Notes under the pieces: model-generated | Told to the model about the DNA's origin: nothing | The model's input: only the letters and a program-made list of their open reading frames with translations | The model's database searches: none | Assembly: GCF_001704415.2 (NCBI RefSeq) | Contig: NW_017189517.1 | Coordinates: 10,551,167-10,615,166 of the forward strand | Reading direction: 5' to 3' | DNA: 64,000 bases | From: Capra hircus | Taxonomy: Eukaryota; Chordata; Mammalia; Artiodactyla; Bovidae | Position numbers and translations under genes: made by a program | Shown here: positions 23,101 through 31,039 of the stretch, piece by piece | Position numbering within the stretch: position 1 is the first letter of the stretch | Layout: each line of letters begins with the position of its first letter

Positions 23101-23324
23101 ATGGAGATGTAAAGGAAGATGAAGACATAGATGAAAAGGTGTTTGAAGATGATGATTCCAACGAGAAGTTGTTTGATGATGACTCCAGTGACAAATTGTT
23201 TGAAGATTCTGATGAGAGAGGGACTGTGGGTGACTTAGGGAATGTTAAGGAGGAAGGGCCCTTGTCCACAGGCAGCAGCTTTGTTCTCAGTAGTGATGAT
23301 GATGATGATGACGACACTATTTAA
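7929..23324 (+). CDS. HTATSF1: HIV-1 Tat-specific factor 1 homologue (Tat-SF1), complete, 9 coding exons, 774 aa
   Basis: A nuclear cellular protein that associates with the U2 snRNP and transcription elongation factors; reported roles include splicing and DNA repair. Exons: 7929-8114, 9732-9912, 10598-10645, 11101-11255, 13219-13382, 14556-14655, 20533-20622, 21395-21532, 22062-23324. All phases agree, giving 2325 nt (human about 755 aa). Start ATG 7929 gives MSGNNLD, matching the human MSGTNLD. RRM1 is about residues 134-219 (RNP2-like VYVSGL, RNP1-like KGDGLCCYL). RRM2 is a U2AF-homology motif, about 261-347, ending with the R-x-F signature (GRWFGG) that binds ULM peptides such as those of SF3B1. 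Residues 355-774 form a Glu/Asp/Ser/Lys-rich tail of degenerate repeats ending in a run of Asp. Introns are GT-AG except intron 2, which starts GC. All junction assignments are mine. Confidence 0.97.
8115..9731. other. HTATSF1 intron 1 (coding)
   Basis: Canonical GT-AG intron. I saw no exon or clear transposon in it; mostly AT-rich sequence. Confidence 0.8.
9732..9912 (+). CDS. HTATSF1: HTATSF1 coding exon 2
   Basis: 181 nt; acceptor ttatttag|ATC, encoding ITEDFIATYQANYG and a Lys-rich segment ending KRKAES. The only frame-compatible donor is TCAG|gcaagt, a GC donor, since the next exon must supply GA to complete a glycine codon. Confidence 0.93.
9913..10597 (+). other. HTATSF1 intron 2 with GC-AG borders
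   Basis: The intron begins gcaagt and ends ttttag. It contains a poly-T run at about 10189-10210 and nothing else recognised. Confidence 0.85.
10598..10645 (+). CDS. HTATSF1: HTATSF1 coding exon 3
   Basis: 48 nt, between atttttag|GA and TCTG|gtatgt. It encodes WFHVEEGRNTNVYVS, the first strand (RNP2) of RRM1. Too short for an ORF scan; found by joining neighbouring exons in frame. Confidence 0.92.
11101..11255 (+). CDS. HTATSF1: HTATSF1 coding exon 4
   Basis: 155 nt; acceptor atcacag|GT, donor AAG|gttagt. It encodes most of RRM1 (LPPDITVDEFIQLMSKFG to DGLCCYLK). Confidence 0.95.
11413..11486. repeat. 37-bp tandem duplication
   Basis: Two adjacent 37-bp copies beginning taaagttatt, from 11413 and 11450, with a few mismatches. 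Confidence 0.8.
11661..11869 (-). mobile_element. MER5A-type hAT-Charlie DNA transposon relic
   Basis: Begins ccagggtttggcaaacttct and ends ttctgacccctg, the MER5A/MER5A1 terminal inverted repeats, with the internal 'tgaagttttattgaaaca' and 'acatggcccacatagcc' blocks. Non-autonomous, old, no transposase. Orientation uncertain. Confidence 0.8.
12850..13065 (+). repeat. MIR-like fragments
   Basis: Two stretches resembling the MIR core: 'attatacagatgagaaa' at about 12870 and 'cccattttatagatgaagaa' at about 12970, followed by 'cttgaataacttgcct'. Diverged; boundaries approximate. Confidence 0.55.
13219..13382 (+). CDS. HTATSF1: HTATSF1 coding exon 5
   Basis: 164 nt; acceptor acaaag|AGA, donor AA|gttggt, a weak donor supported by the G that opens the next exon. 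It encodes the end of RRM1 and the basic linker KKKKKCKDYKKKLSMQQ. Confidence 0.93.
13383..14555. other. HTATSF1 intron 5
   Basis: AT-rich GT-AG intron. A short L1 3'-end-like stretch occurs at about 13500-13562 (tatacacctgaaaataacac). No exon seen. Confidence 0.75.
14556..14655 (+). CDS. HTATSF1: HTATSF1 coding exon 6
   Basis: 100 nt; acceptor acattag|G, donor GAG|gtagga. It encodes QLDWRPERRAGPSRMRHE and the first strand of RRM2 (RVVIIKNMF). Confidence 0.94.
15068..15345 (-). mobile_element. Bov-A2 SINE (dimer)
   Basis: Starts with a (TGC)n tract, then two BovA monomers each with 'gactctg', 'cagcccac' and 'ggattctccaggcaagaat/agtactgga' blocks. In the element's own sense it runs on the minus strand, ending in an (AGC)n tail. 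Bovid-specific family. Confidence 0.9.
16034..16149 (+). mobile_element. CHR-type tRNA-Glu SINE
   Basis: Starts gggacttgcctgg, has a B-box-like 'ggttcagtccctgg' and 'cagggaactaggatcc', and ends in an A-rich tail. Family typical of ruminants, hippos and whales. Confidence 0.85.
17265..17325 (-). mobile_element. CHR-type SINE fragment
   Basis: Contains 'catgtggcttgtgggatctt' and 'ctgaccaggggttgaacc', the reverse complement of the CHR 3' half. Truncated; abuts a Tigger relic. Confidence 0.75.
17344..17757 (-). mobile_element. Tigger1-type (mariner/pogo) DNA transposon, internally deleted
   Basis: Ends match the two Tigger1 termini: 'gtttttgtggcaaccctg' at the left and 'cagtatctccaaggtatgcc' at the right. 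Internal blocks 'tcagatgatggttagcattt' and 'agactacagtatagtgtaac' are characteristic. The transposase region is missing, so it is a short non-autonomous derivative of about 0.4 kb. Confidence 0.85.
17981..18300. mobile_element. hAT-like DNA transposon relic
   Basis: Starts cagggctgttcaatagaa and ends in 'ggttattggctactgtctta', with 'aacccaatatatccaa' inside. This layout is that of a non-autonomous MER-class hAT element seen across placental mammals; I cannot name the subfamily with confidence. Confidence 0.55.
18655..18822 (+). mobile_element. CHR-type SINE with target-site duplication
   Basis: Starts gggacttccctggcgc, has 'cgttcagtccctggttgggg', and ends in an A-rich tail. It is flanked by an imperfect direct repeat: aagaaataaagacag (18641-18655) and aagaaacaaagacag (18823-18837). 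Confidence 0.88.
19859..20055 (+). mobile_element. Bov-tA SINE
   Basis: A full tRNA-derived head (ggcttccctcatagctcaat, 'gttcaatccctgggttggga') followed by the BovA tail ('ggtcgcaaagagtcggacac', 'gactgagcaactttcac'). Flanked by a near-identical direct repeat, agtcagtgaa / agtcaatgaa. Confidence 0.92.
20533..20622 (+). CDS. HTATSF1: HTATSF1 coding exon 7
   Basis: 90 nt; acceptor tttgtag|GAT, donor GAT|gtaagt. It encodes DDPLVLNEIREDLRVEC to LLLFD, helix 1 and strand 2 of RRM2. Intron 6 before it is about 5.9 kb and full of SINEs. Confidence 0.95.
20890..21140 (-). repeat. MIR SINE relic
   Basis: Carries 'ttatctcatttaatcctcct', 'cattttacagatgaga', 'aaggtcatttagctgctaaa' and 'gagccaggatttaatccca' in the order of a reversed MIR. 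Lies in HTATSF1 intron 7. Confidence 0.88.
21395..21532 (+). CDS. HTATSF1: HTATSF1 coding exon 8
   Basis: 138 nt; acceptor tttttag|AGA, donor CAG|gtgagt. It encodes RHPDGVASVSFKDPEEA to the end of RRM2, including the UHM signature RWF in GRWFGG. Confidence 0.95.
21533..22061. other. HTATSF1 intron 8
   Basis: GT-AG intron, 529 bp. The final exon's frame stays open back to 21993, but those codons are intronic. No repeat recognised. Confidence 0.85.
22062..23324 (+). CDS. HTATSF1: HTATSF1 coding exon 9, acidic tail
   Basis: 1263 nt including the stop; acceptor tacacag|GTG. It begins VEETTREREERLRGWEAFL and then runs into about 350 residues of degenerate Ser-Glu-Lys-Glu/Asp repeats (SEKE, FDDES, DEKE). 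Ends SSDDDDDDDTI. Probably disordered and heavily phosphorylated by acidophilic kinases (inference). Slightly longer than my recollection of the human tail. Confidence 0.96.
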   Translation: MEETTREREERLRGWEAFLNAPEANRGLQRSNSIRAPERAGPSRVRHFSEHPGTSQTNVQAAATEMAFEEPIDEKKFEKMEDGGEVEEAASEKDAKESGPEKEAEGPQEESEESCLERESKAGCSKREREEDFPERESGEGSPEKEREEGNPNKESKETVPERESKKKKLKTDPDKNGREKESEEEGPGKESEGEASPQKVASEDDDSEQESEDCSEKQFDDGSEKELEENGLEKGFEEDASDKEFNENIPEKELDENESEKSEFEDDSSEKVFDEEGSEKELDEESDEKEEEEDAYEKVFDDESDEKEDEEDAEEKELEDADEKDEEDDADEKVFEDSDGKEDEEDGDVKEDEDIDEKVFEDDDSNEKLFDDDSSDKLFEDSDERGTVGDLGNVKEEGPLSTGSSFVLSSDDDDDDDTI

Positions 23325-24230
23325 TCCCTTAAACTTGCTTTTTAGGGAGATTCCATCTCCATTTTGCCTCTGCTGCAGGGTAATTACTCGTAGTGTTACA
23401 TGAACGTGTGCATAGAGGTAGGATGCCATCCGATTAATGCAGTGAAGTGTTCATGGTTACCTGTACCTAATGATTTTAAATATGTGTTCTTTGGCTGTTC
23501 AGTTCAAACTCCATAGCTTAATGCAAGTTAACTTGCTCCTCGTCCTTTGTCAGATTTCTTAAGTGCATGCAAAATAATATTTTTTAAAGTATTCTGATTG
23601 AAGTTTGTGACATTCAGAAATAAAGAAAGTTGTTGATATGCAGAAACAGAAAATTGTACTTGAGTTAAATTGCATTTTTAATTCTTGCTCTTGCTTTATT
23701 CATACTAACGTTTGGTTTTTTTTTAAGGCCTTGAAAAATCCCTGTAGGTGTCTCCTTGCTTCCACTTTATGATGTTACCACTGATATCCCCATTTCCCCT
23801 CTCTAAACCAGAACATGTTACTAAAACTTATGAAGTAGTAAAGAACTCTTCAGAGTTTTTTGCTCCCCAGTCCTCACAAGTTACTTTTTTCTACCCTCTT
23901 CCCATGAAAATTCACTCTTAAATGTGCAAAGTTGAACTTCCCAAAGTCCACAGTTTCCATTACTGAAAATATGGAGGAGATTAGAATTCCACCATTTACT
24001 GTTTGGACACCTCTAGAAGGTGATTCAAGTTACAGGACCTTTCCCCAGAAAAATCTGTACGTACACTACACAACCTTCTGTATCCAGTTTGGGGCAGTTC
24101 GTGTGGATCTCCTGGAGTTTAAGAACTATTGTCACACATACTTCAGATTTTTGTTTTTGATTTTGTTCTAGAATCGTGGTACCTAGTACTATGGAAATTG
24201 TGTAGTTCCAATAAAAAAAAAATGTGGCTC
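23325..24230 (+). other. HTATSF1 3' UTR
   Basis: Non-coding sequence after the stop with AATAAA signals at 23619-23624 and 24210-24215. Both have T/GT-rich sequence downstream; either could be the cleavage site. The open frames within are chance. Confidence 0.65.
23619..23624 (+). terminator. Proximal HTATSF1 polyadenylation signal
   Basis: AATAAA about 295 nt after the stop codon, followed by a T/G-rich stretch (agttgttgatatg). A second hexamer is at 24210-24215. Confidence 0.55.
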
Positions 24231-24593
24231 TTTTCTTGATTGCGCTTTCCAAATTCAGTATTGATGAATTGACTTCTGATGTTGCACTTAAGAAGTTATT
24301 CTCATAAATTAGAATTAAAATAAACTGCATTGGTGCATTTTCATTATACCGTCTGTCAGTGTAATCATTACCCTCTTCAGACAGAAAAGACTTGTACTTC
24401 AAGCCAACTTTCTGAGAATTTTTTAGTTCATGTCTGGGATCTGTTATTAATCTTCAGGCTTTTCACCAGGGACAAATCAGTGAAAGAGGTGAAGAAAGTT
24501 AAACAGAAAAATTGCACACCAAAATAGTGTTCCTTTTAAAGATAAGGCAGAAGTATTTAAACACTTTATTTATTGTGTTTTACTACAGTTTAT

Positions 24594-24790
24594 GGGTTTC
24601 CCTTGTGGCTCAGCTGGTAAAAAGTCCACCTGCAATGCAGGAGACCTGGGTTCGATCCCTGGGTTGGGAAGATCCCCTGGAGAAGGGAAGGGCTACCCAC
24701 TCCAGTATTCTGGCCTGGAGAATTCCATGAATTGTCCAATCCAGGGGTCACAAAGAGTCTGACAAGACTGAGTGATTTCACTTTCACTTC
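24594..24790 (+). mobile_element. Bov-tA SINE
   Basis: Head gggtttcccttgtggctcag, B-box 'gggttcgatccctgggttgg', tail 'gtcacaaagagtctgac'. Direct repeat acagttta on both sides (24585-24592 and 24791-24798). Confidence 0.92.
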
Positions 24791-25429
24791 ACAGTTTAGA
24801 GTAATTTGTTGGAGAATTGTTTTTCTTAAAAAAAAGGAAAGAATGCTTTATTTTCTGTACACAATGGAACACGTAACTACAATATACATTAGCTCTACGA
24901 CTTAGAAGGAGGCCATTTTCGTTCTAACTTCTTTTCCCCTGCTCATTAATTTGGTTTATATCAAATACTCATACTCTTTTCACATAAACATCCTGGAAGC
25001 AAAATTCACCAACAGCTGTAAAATGGTAAATAATTTATGAGGTGATACTGGTGAGCAGACATTAAGAGTCATGAAGCACCCACCTGTTTTCCAAGTAATC
25101 AGGTTTTATTGGTCCTAAAAACAGAATTTATTGTTAAGCAGCAGTACATCCTGTTATCAAAAGAAAATTAAAATGTAAGGGTGAGTGGTAAGCACAGCAA
25201 TGCTCAACGATTCCCTGACAATTTCTAAGGAGTAGTGCTTCTTAAAACTATAAGTATCATGATGTATTCCACTCTGAGTGCACAAACCAAAAGTTGCTTC
25301 AGGAATGCCTTTGAAAGGCTTGAACACCATGCCCTCTGAGTCTTCAACTACTTTGTATAGGAATAAACTTGAAAATCCATGTTAGAAGGTTAGAATATTA
25401 CTGATCTCACAAAACTATCTTTTAAACAA

Positions 25430-25685
25430 ACAAGATGGGGGAGGGTGGGATGAATTGGGAGGATAACACTGCCGTATATGCACTGCTGTGTGTAAAGTAG
25501 ATAGCTAGTGGAAAGCTGCTATATTGCACAGGGAACTGAGCTCAGTGTTCTGTGATGACCTAGAGAGGTGGACTGGGGGTGGGGGGTGAGGGAGGTTTAA
25601 GAGAGAAAATATATATACGTATAACATTCACTTTGTTGTACAGCTGAAACTAACACAATATTGTAAAACAATTATATTCCAGTAA
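25430..25685 (+). mobile_element. L1 LINE 3' end fragment
   Basis: A G-rich stretch, 'gctatattgcacagggaact', 'gttgtacagctgaaactaac' and 'acaatattgtaaaacaatta' are hallmarks of the ruminant L1 3' UTR. Truncated, non-coding. Confidence 0.85.
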
Positions 25686-25873
25686 CATAAGCTTTGGTTT
25701 TCAGGAGATTCTTAAGAAATTACAGATGAGGGTAATCAAAATTTGTATATCATTTTAATGCTTTTTACTAGGGGCCATATTAACATACAAGTAATTTAGA
25801 CTTGTTATGGTATATTTACACTCACTGTAGCATCTATTTCATTTGATTCAGTCCATTAATAAGTATAGATTGG

Positions 25874-25948
25874 GTATATCTATTAATATACTAGATGGAG
25901 TGGGACAGAATGTATATCTATTAATATACTAGATGGAGTGGGACAGAA
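25874..25948. repeat. 38-bp tandem duplication
   Basis: Two adjacent copies of a unit starting gtatatctattaatatacta, from 25874 and 25912, identical over almost the whole 38 bp, indicating a recent duplication. Confidence 0.9.
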
Positions 25949-26047
25949 GGGGCAGTGAGAATAGAGGCAGCATTAGGCATGAACCCTCCTCAATAGGCAG
26001 CTGTAATCTATGTTTAGATAAGACAGAAAAAAAAAATGTGACAGTCA

Positions 26048-26165
26048 GGACTTCCCTGGTGGCCCAGTGGCTAAGACTCAGCTCCAAATGCAGGGGCCAC
26101 GGGTTTGATCCCTAGTTGAGGGCACTAAGATGCCACATTCCCTGCGGTGTGGAGGAGGAAAGCAA
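26048..26165 (+). mobile_element. CHR-type SINE
   Basis: ggacttccctggtggcccag start, 'cacgggtttgatccctag', and a 'gatgccacattccctg' 3' part. Confidence 0.88.
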
Positions 26166-26208
26166 ATGTGGCATTGATCCATCAGAACCATTTCTAGAGC
26201 CTTGCACA

Positions 26209-26388
26209 GTTGTTTAGTCACTTAAGTCACGTCCGACTCTTGCTCCTCCGTCCATGGGATTTTCCAGGCAAGAATACCGGAGTGGGTTGTCATTTCCTTT
26301 TCCAGGGGATCTTCTGACCCAGGGGTCAAACCCACATCTGCATTGGCAGGCGGATTCTTTTACTGCTGAGACACTAGCCTTGCCCTTA
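26209..26388 (-). mobile_element. Bov-tA SINE
   Basis: Reverse-strand copy: 'cgtccgactcttgctcc' then 'ggcaagaataccggagtggg' and 'caggcggattcttttact'. Some internal sequence is missing. Confidence 0.87.
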
Positions 26389-26539
26389 AGGGCTCAAATA
26401 AATATTTGTTGAATGAATGAATTTATTCTACGGATACATTTGCACACTGTCATTCATTCATTTGAAGATGTTTGTTGGCTTTTCCACTACCTCATCATCA
26501 TTCTTGATGATTTTCAATATCAAAATAAATTATCCTGTT

Positions 26540-27440
26540 CTCCCCCTGGTCCTTCCACCTCAGCAGCCCAACTCTCCAAATTCCACATCTAGGAATCATC
26601 TTTGATTTCTCTCTCCCACCTCCCATGTCCAAGCCATGTTGGCTCTAACTCCCAAATATACCCAACATTTGAACACTTCATCCCATGTCTACTTCCACCA
26701 CACTTACTGCGCACAGTGCCCTGATGGGTCTCTATTAAAATGCTCCATTCACCACTTAGAATAAAGTTCAAACTGCTTACTGTGGCCTGCTCACAAAGCT
26801 CTGAGTGATCTTGCCCTCTCCAGACTCATGTTCACACTGCCATCACCTTGGGTTCTTATTCCTATCCCAGGACCTCTGCACATGCCTCAGCCTGGGATGC
26901 TGTCTCCCCCGGCCAATTTGGATCTCATCCTTCAGGCTGCCTAAGTGTTGTTATTCAGTCCCTCAGTCATGTCTGACTCTTTGTGACCTGTGGACTGCAG
27001 CACACCAGGCTTCCCTGCCCTTCACTGTCTCCTGGAGTTTGTTCAAACTCATGTCCATTGGGTCAATGATGCCATCCAACCATCTCATCCTCTGTTGCCT
27101 CCTTTTCCTTTGCCATTGATCTTTCCCACATCAGGGTCTTTCCCAGTGAGTTTGCCTTTCCCATCAGGTATCACCTGCCTAGAAATCCTGACCCTCTGTA
27201 ACCCCACCCTCCTCTCCCCCCTTGATACTATTGTTGTTGAACCCCTTTCATAGCAACAGATTATTTTGTTTACTTGCCTTCCCTATCCCCCTCCTCCCAT
27301 CTGCCACCCCCGCCAGACCCAGCTGCCTGCACGCTCAGTAACAGCCACAGCTTTCTCCCACATAATAGACAATCAAATATTTTTTTCAGGGCTGGGAATC
27401 ATAATCAAGAATGTTGTGTTCTGTGAGAATCTCCACATTT
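26540..27440. mobile_element. L2 LINE relic, interrupted by a BovB fragment
   Basis: Phrases such as 'ctgtggcctgctcacaaagc', 'gacctctgcacatgcctcag' and 'gggatgctgtctcccc' belong to the L2 3' region. The relic is split by the younger element at 26947-27165 and resumes with 'caggtatcacctgcctagaa'. Outer limits approximate. Confidence 0.6.
26947..27165 (-). mobile_element. BovB LINE 3'-end fragment
   Basis: Starts 'gttgttattcagtccctcag', then 'catgtctgactctttgtgac', 'actgcagcacaccaggcttc' and 'gatgccatccaaccatctca'. Only the 3' tail is present. Confidence 0.85.
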
Positions 27441-28117
27441 TTAGAAAAATGTGAAGAACTTCAAGTAGGGCAACAGTTATCTGTAATGTAACACCAAATG
27501 AGATAAGATTTTGTAAACACAAGGTTCATGGTTAGAGTTAATCTCTATTGGGGAACATGAAAAATTTCATTATTACAGTTTTATCACATTGTTTTCTTCA
27601 TCTTCATACAAAACTGGATTTGAATTATAGCAAAAGGCCTTGCTAAGATAGGTTAAGCATTCTGACAGTTTAATCACTAGGAACTCTTCTCTAGGGAGCT
27701 TATGGACTCCTCATTTCTGGAAATCTTACTGGGTAGAAAGTATCTTTTGCAAAATGAACAGTGGAATATTTCCATTGTAAAATCCCTTTCATCTCGTTCT
27801 CTGACTTCCTGACAACTCTTCTTCCCTGTCATTTTATTCTCTACCAGCTCTGCAGACAGCTGGAACTTTACCAAAATGTTGTTCTTTACAAACTAGGGTC
27901 TCTTCCCAATCTGACTATGCACATCATCCACCAATCAGTAGAAGTAGCTCCATCCTTTAATGAAAATGAAGAAACAAGAGCAGATTCAAATACAAAGGCC
28001 AGTATCACTGCAAGAGAGTAGGGGTTTGGCAAGTTGGTGGAAGACTCTATTTCATTTCCATATATACCAATATCTCTGTTACAAACTCACTGCTTAATAC
28101 AAGCATCCTCCTCTTTT

Positions 28118-28142
28118 NNNNNNNNNNNNNNNNNNNNNNNNN
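28118..28142. other. Assembly gap (25 N)
   Basis: Exactly 25 consecutive N. A fixed 25-N run is the mark some long-read gap-filling tools leave where extension from two sides did not meet. Real length unknown. Confidence 0.95.
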
Positions 28143-28796
28143 GGAAACTGCTCTCTGAGACCGTCAGCTTACTCTGTGGTGAAATCGAGGATCCCAAACT
28201 AGACACCTCTTATGCGGGACATTTTGCCACGATCTAAATGATACAATAAAGGCAAAGGCCCTGACTCCCATGGATACACTTGATGAATGTCAGACCTATC
28301 CATCGTCCTGTCATCGATCGATGATCTAAAGGTGCGTTGACTGCTGCAGAGTATACATTACATGAGTATGCGGGCCACTAGAATTAGGGGCTGTAGTTTG
28401 TTGCAAACCGACTTTTTTAAAAGTACATTCTAGTTCTGGTTTACCGCGCGGGGCCGAAGCAATTTATCCAGCAATACACTTTTGCTTTCATGCTCACTTC
28501 TGATATTCTTTCCTGCCAAGTGAGCTCGGAAAAGGTAAGATTACACCCCATAGTCCACTGGGAGCTATGGTCGCTCCCCAAGCGATCGGGACTGCCTCTC
28601 CGGGAAGGGATTGAGATCCTGACAGGATCCCTAGGGCAGACAGCCTTCCTTCTCTCCCTGCCCAGTAAGAGCCGCCTTCTAGTGCTAAGCTCCCCTCAGG
28701 GTTTCGCCTCTAGTTTTTGTTGAGACACCCATTCTTCCCAGCACAGAAACTGGGCAGGCTTTCTTTAATATGCAAATATCGCTTGATTCAGCTTAT

Positions 28797-30420
28797 TCAG
28801 TTTCACAGATTCAGTCTCTCAGTTCATGTCGACTCTCTTGTGCCGACCCCATCAATCACAGACACGCCAGGCCTCCCTGTCCATCACCATACTCTCCGGA
28901 GTTACCTCAAACTCACTGTCGCATTTGAGTTGTGATGCCATCCAGACCATCTCATCCTCCTGTTGTCCCCTTCTCTTCCTGCCCCAATTGCTCTCCCAGC
29001 ATCACAGTCTTTTAATGAGTCATACACTCTTCACATGAGTGGCCAAAGTACTGGAGTTTCAGCTTTAGCATCATTCCATTCGCAAAGAACACGCAGGGCA
29101 TGATTCTCCTTTTAGAATGGACTGTGGACCTCCTGCAGTCCAAGGGACTCTCCAAGAGTCTTCTCCAACACCAACAATCAAAAGCATCAATTCTTGGCCT
29201 CAGCTTCTTTCCACAGTTCCAACTCTCACATCCATACATGACCAACTAGAAAAACCATAGCCTTGACTACGAGGCTTTGTTGCGCAACAGTAATTCATCC
29301 TTTCTGAATATGTTATCTAGGTTGGTCATAACTTTCCTTCCAAGGAGTAAACGTCTTTTAATTTCATGCGCTGTCACCATCTGCAGTGATTTTGGAGCCC
29401 CAAAATAAAGTCTGACACGTTCCCACTGTTTCCACATTCTATTTCCCATTAAGTGAAAGTGATGGACAGATGCCATATCTTCTTTTCTGAATGTTGAGCC
29501 TTTAAGCCAACTTTTTTCACTTTTCATCAAGAGGCTTTTTAGTTCCTCTTCACTTTCTGCCATAAGGGTTGGTGTCCTCTGCATATCTGAGGTTATTGAT
29601 ATTTCTCCAGCAATCTTGATTCCAGCTTGTGCTTCTTCCAGGCCCAGCGTTCCTCATGATGTACTCTGCATAGAAGTTAAATAAGCAGGGTGACAATATA
29701 CAGCCTTGACCCCTCCTTTTCCTTTTGAACCAGTCTGTTGTCCATGTCCAGATCTATTTGCTTCCTGACCTGCATATAGGTTTCTCAAGAGGCAGCGTCA
29801 GGTGGTCTAGTATTCCCATCTCTTGAAGAATTTTCCACAGTTTATTGTGAGCCACACAGTCAAAGGCTTTGGCATAGTCAATAAAGCAGAAAGTAGATGT
29901 TTTTCTGGAACTCTCTTCCTTTTTCGATGATCCAGCAGATGTTGGCAATTTGATCTCTGGTTCCTCTGCCTTTTCTAAAACCAGCTTGAACATCTGGAAG
30001 TTCACGGTTCACATATTGCTGAAGCCTGGCTTGCGAGAATTTTGAGCATTACTTTACTAGCGTGTGAGATGAGTGCAATTGTGCGGTAGTTTGAGCATTC
30101 TTTTGGAATTGCCTTTCTTTGGGATTGGAATGAAAACTGACCTTTTCCAGTCCTGTGGGCCACTGCTGAGTTTTCCAAATGTGCTGGCATATTGAGTGCA
30201 GCACTTTCACAGCATCATCTTTCAGGATTTGAAATAGCTCCAACTGGAATTCCATCACCTCCACTAGCTTTGTTTGTAGTGATGCTTTCTAAAGGCCCAC
30301 TTGACTTCACATTCCAGGATGTCTGGCTCTAGGTGAGTGATCACACCATCGTGGATTATCTTGGTCATGAAGCTCTTTTTGTAGTTCTCTGTGTATTCTT
30401 GCCACCTTCTTCTCACCTCT
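28797..30420 (-). mobile_element. BovB (RTE) LINE, 3' portion, indel-ridden
   Basis: Reverse-strand copy of the reverse transcriptase region and tail. Frame fragments on the minus strand include FCFIDYAKAFDCVAHNKLW and RRLLLGRKVMTNLD. The active-site box reads YAED instead of YADD. Many frameshifts, so not functional. It parallels 32882-34480 and shares several unusual bases with it. Confidence 0.9.
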
Positions 30421-30467
30421 GAATAGCTGATTTTACAAATAAATCTAATCTTGCCTATTAGGGTGGA

Positions 30468-31035
30468 TTTTCAGTTTCAGTCGCTCAGTCATGTCCGACT
30501 CTTTGTGACCCATGAATCGCAGCACACAGGCCTCCCTGTCCTCGCCCCAACTACTCCCGGAGTTTTTCAAACTCCTGTCCATTGAGTCGGTGAGCCACCA
30601 ACCATTCATCCTCTGTCGTACCCTTTCTCCTCCCCTTCAATCTTTTCCAGCATCAGGGTCTTTTCAAAATGAGTCACAGCTCTTCGCCATCAGGTTGGCC
30701 AAAGTATTGGAACTTCAGCTTCAGCCATCAGTCCTTCCAATGTAATATTCAGGACTGCATTTCCTTTAGGATGAAACTGTGTTGATCTCTTTGGCAGTCC
30801 CAAGGGACTCTCAACAGAGTCTTCTCCAAACACCACAGTTCAAAAGCATCAGTTCTTCGGCTGCTTCAGCTTCTTTATAGTCCAAACTCTCACATCAGTA
30901 CATGACTTACTGGAAAAAACCATAGCCTTGACCTAGACGCCGACCTTTTATTGGCCCAAGTAATGTCTCTTGCTTTTTAAGTATGCTCATCTAGCGTTGG
31001 GTCATAATTTTCCTTCCAAGGATGCAAGCGCTTCT
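30468..31035 (-). mobile_element. BovB LINE 3'-end fragment, indel-ridden
   Basis: Another tail: 'cagtcgctcagtcatgtccg', 'cgcagcacacaggcctccct', 'gtcccaagggactctcaa', 'catagccttgacctagac'. Stops near 31035. Confidence 0.85.
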
Positions 31036-31039
31036 TTTA

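Larger units (their letters stand above)
24231..28117. other. Intergenic DNA left of the assembly gap
   Basis: No gene recognised. Holds Bov-tA, L1, CHR, an L2 relic, a BovB fragment and a 38-bp tandem duplication, listed separately. About 24.8-25.4 and 27.45-28.1 kb hold nothing I recognise. Confidence 0.75.

Noticed and set aside
22238..23317. 359-codon open frame on the minus strand
   Set aside because: It is the exact complement of the HTATSF1 acidic tail. The Ser/Phe-rich product mirrors GAA/GAT codons; no promoter or splice context was seen.
28034..28237. Open frame reading through the N gap
   Set aside because: It is an artefact of translating N; there is no evidence of a gene.
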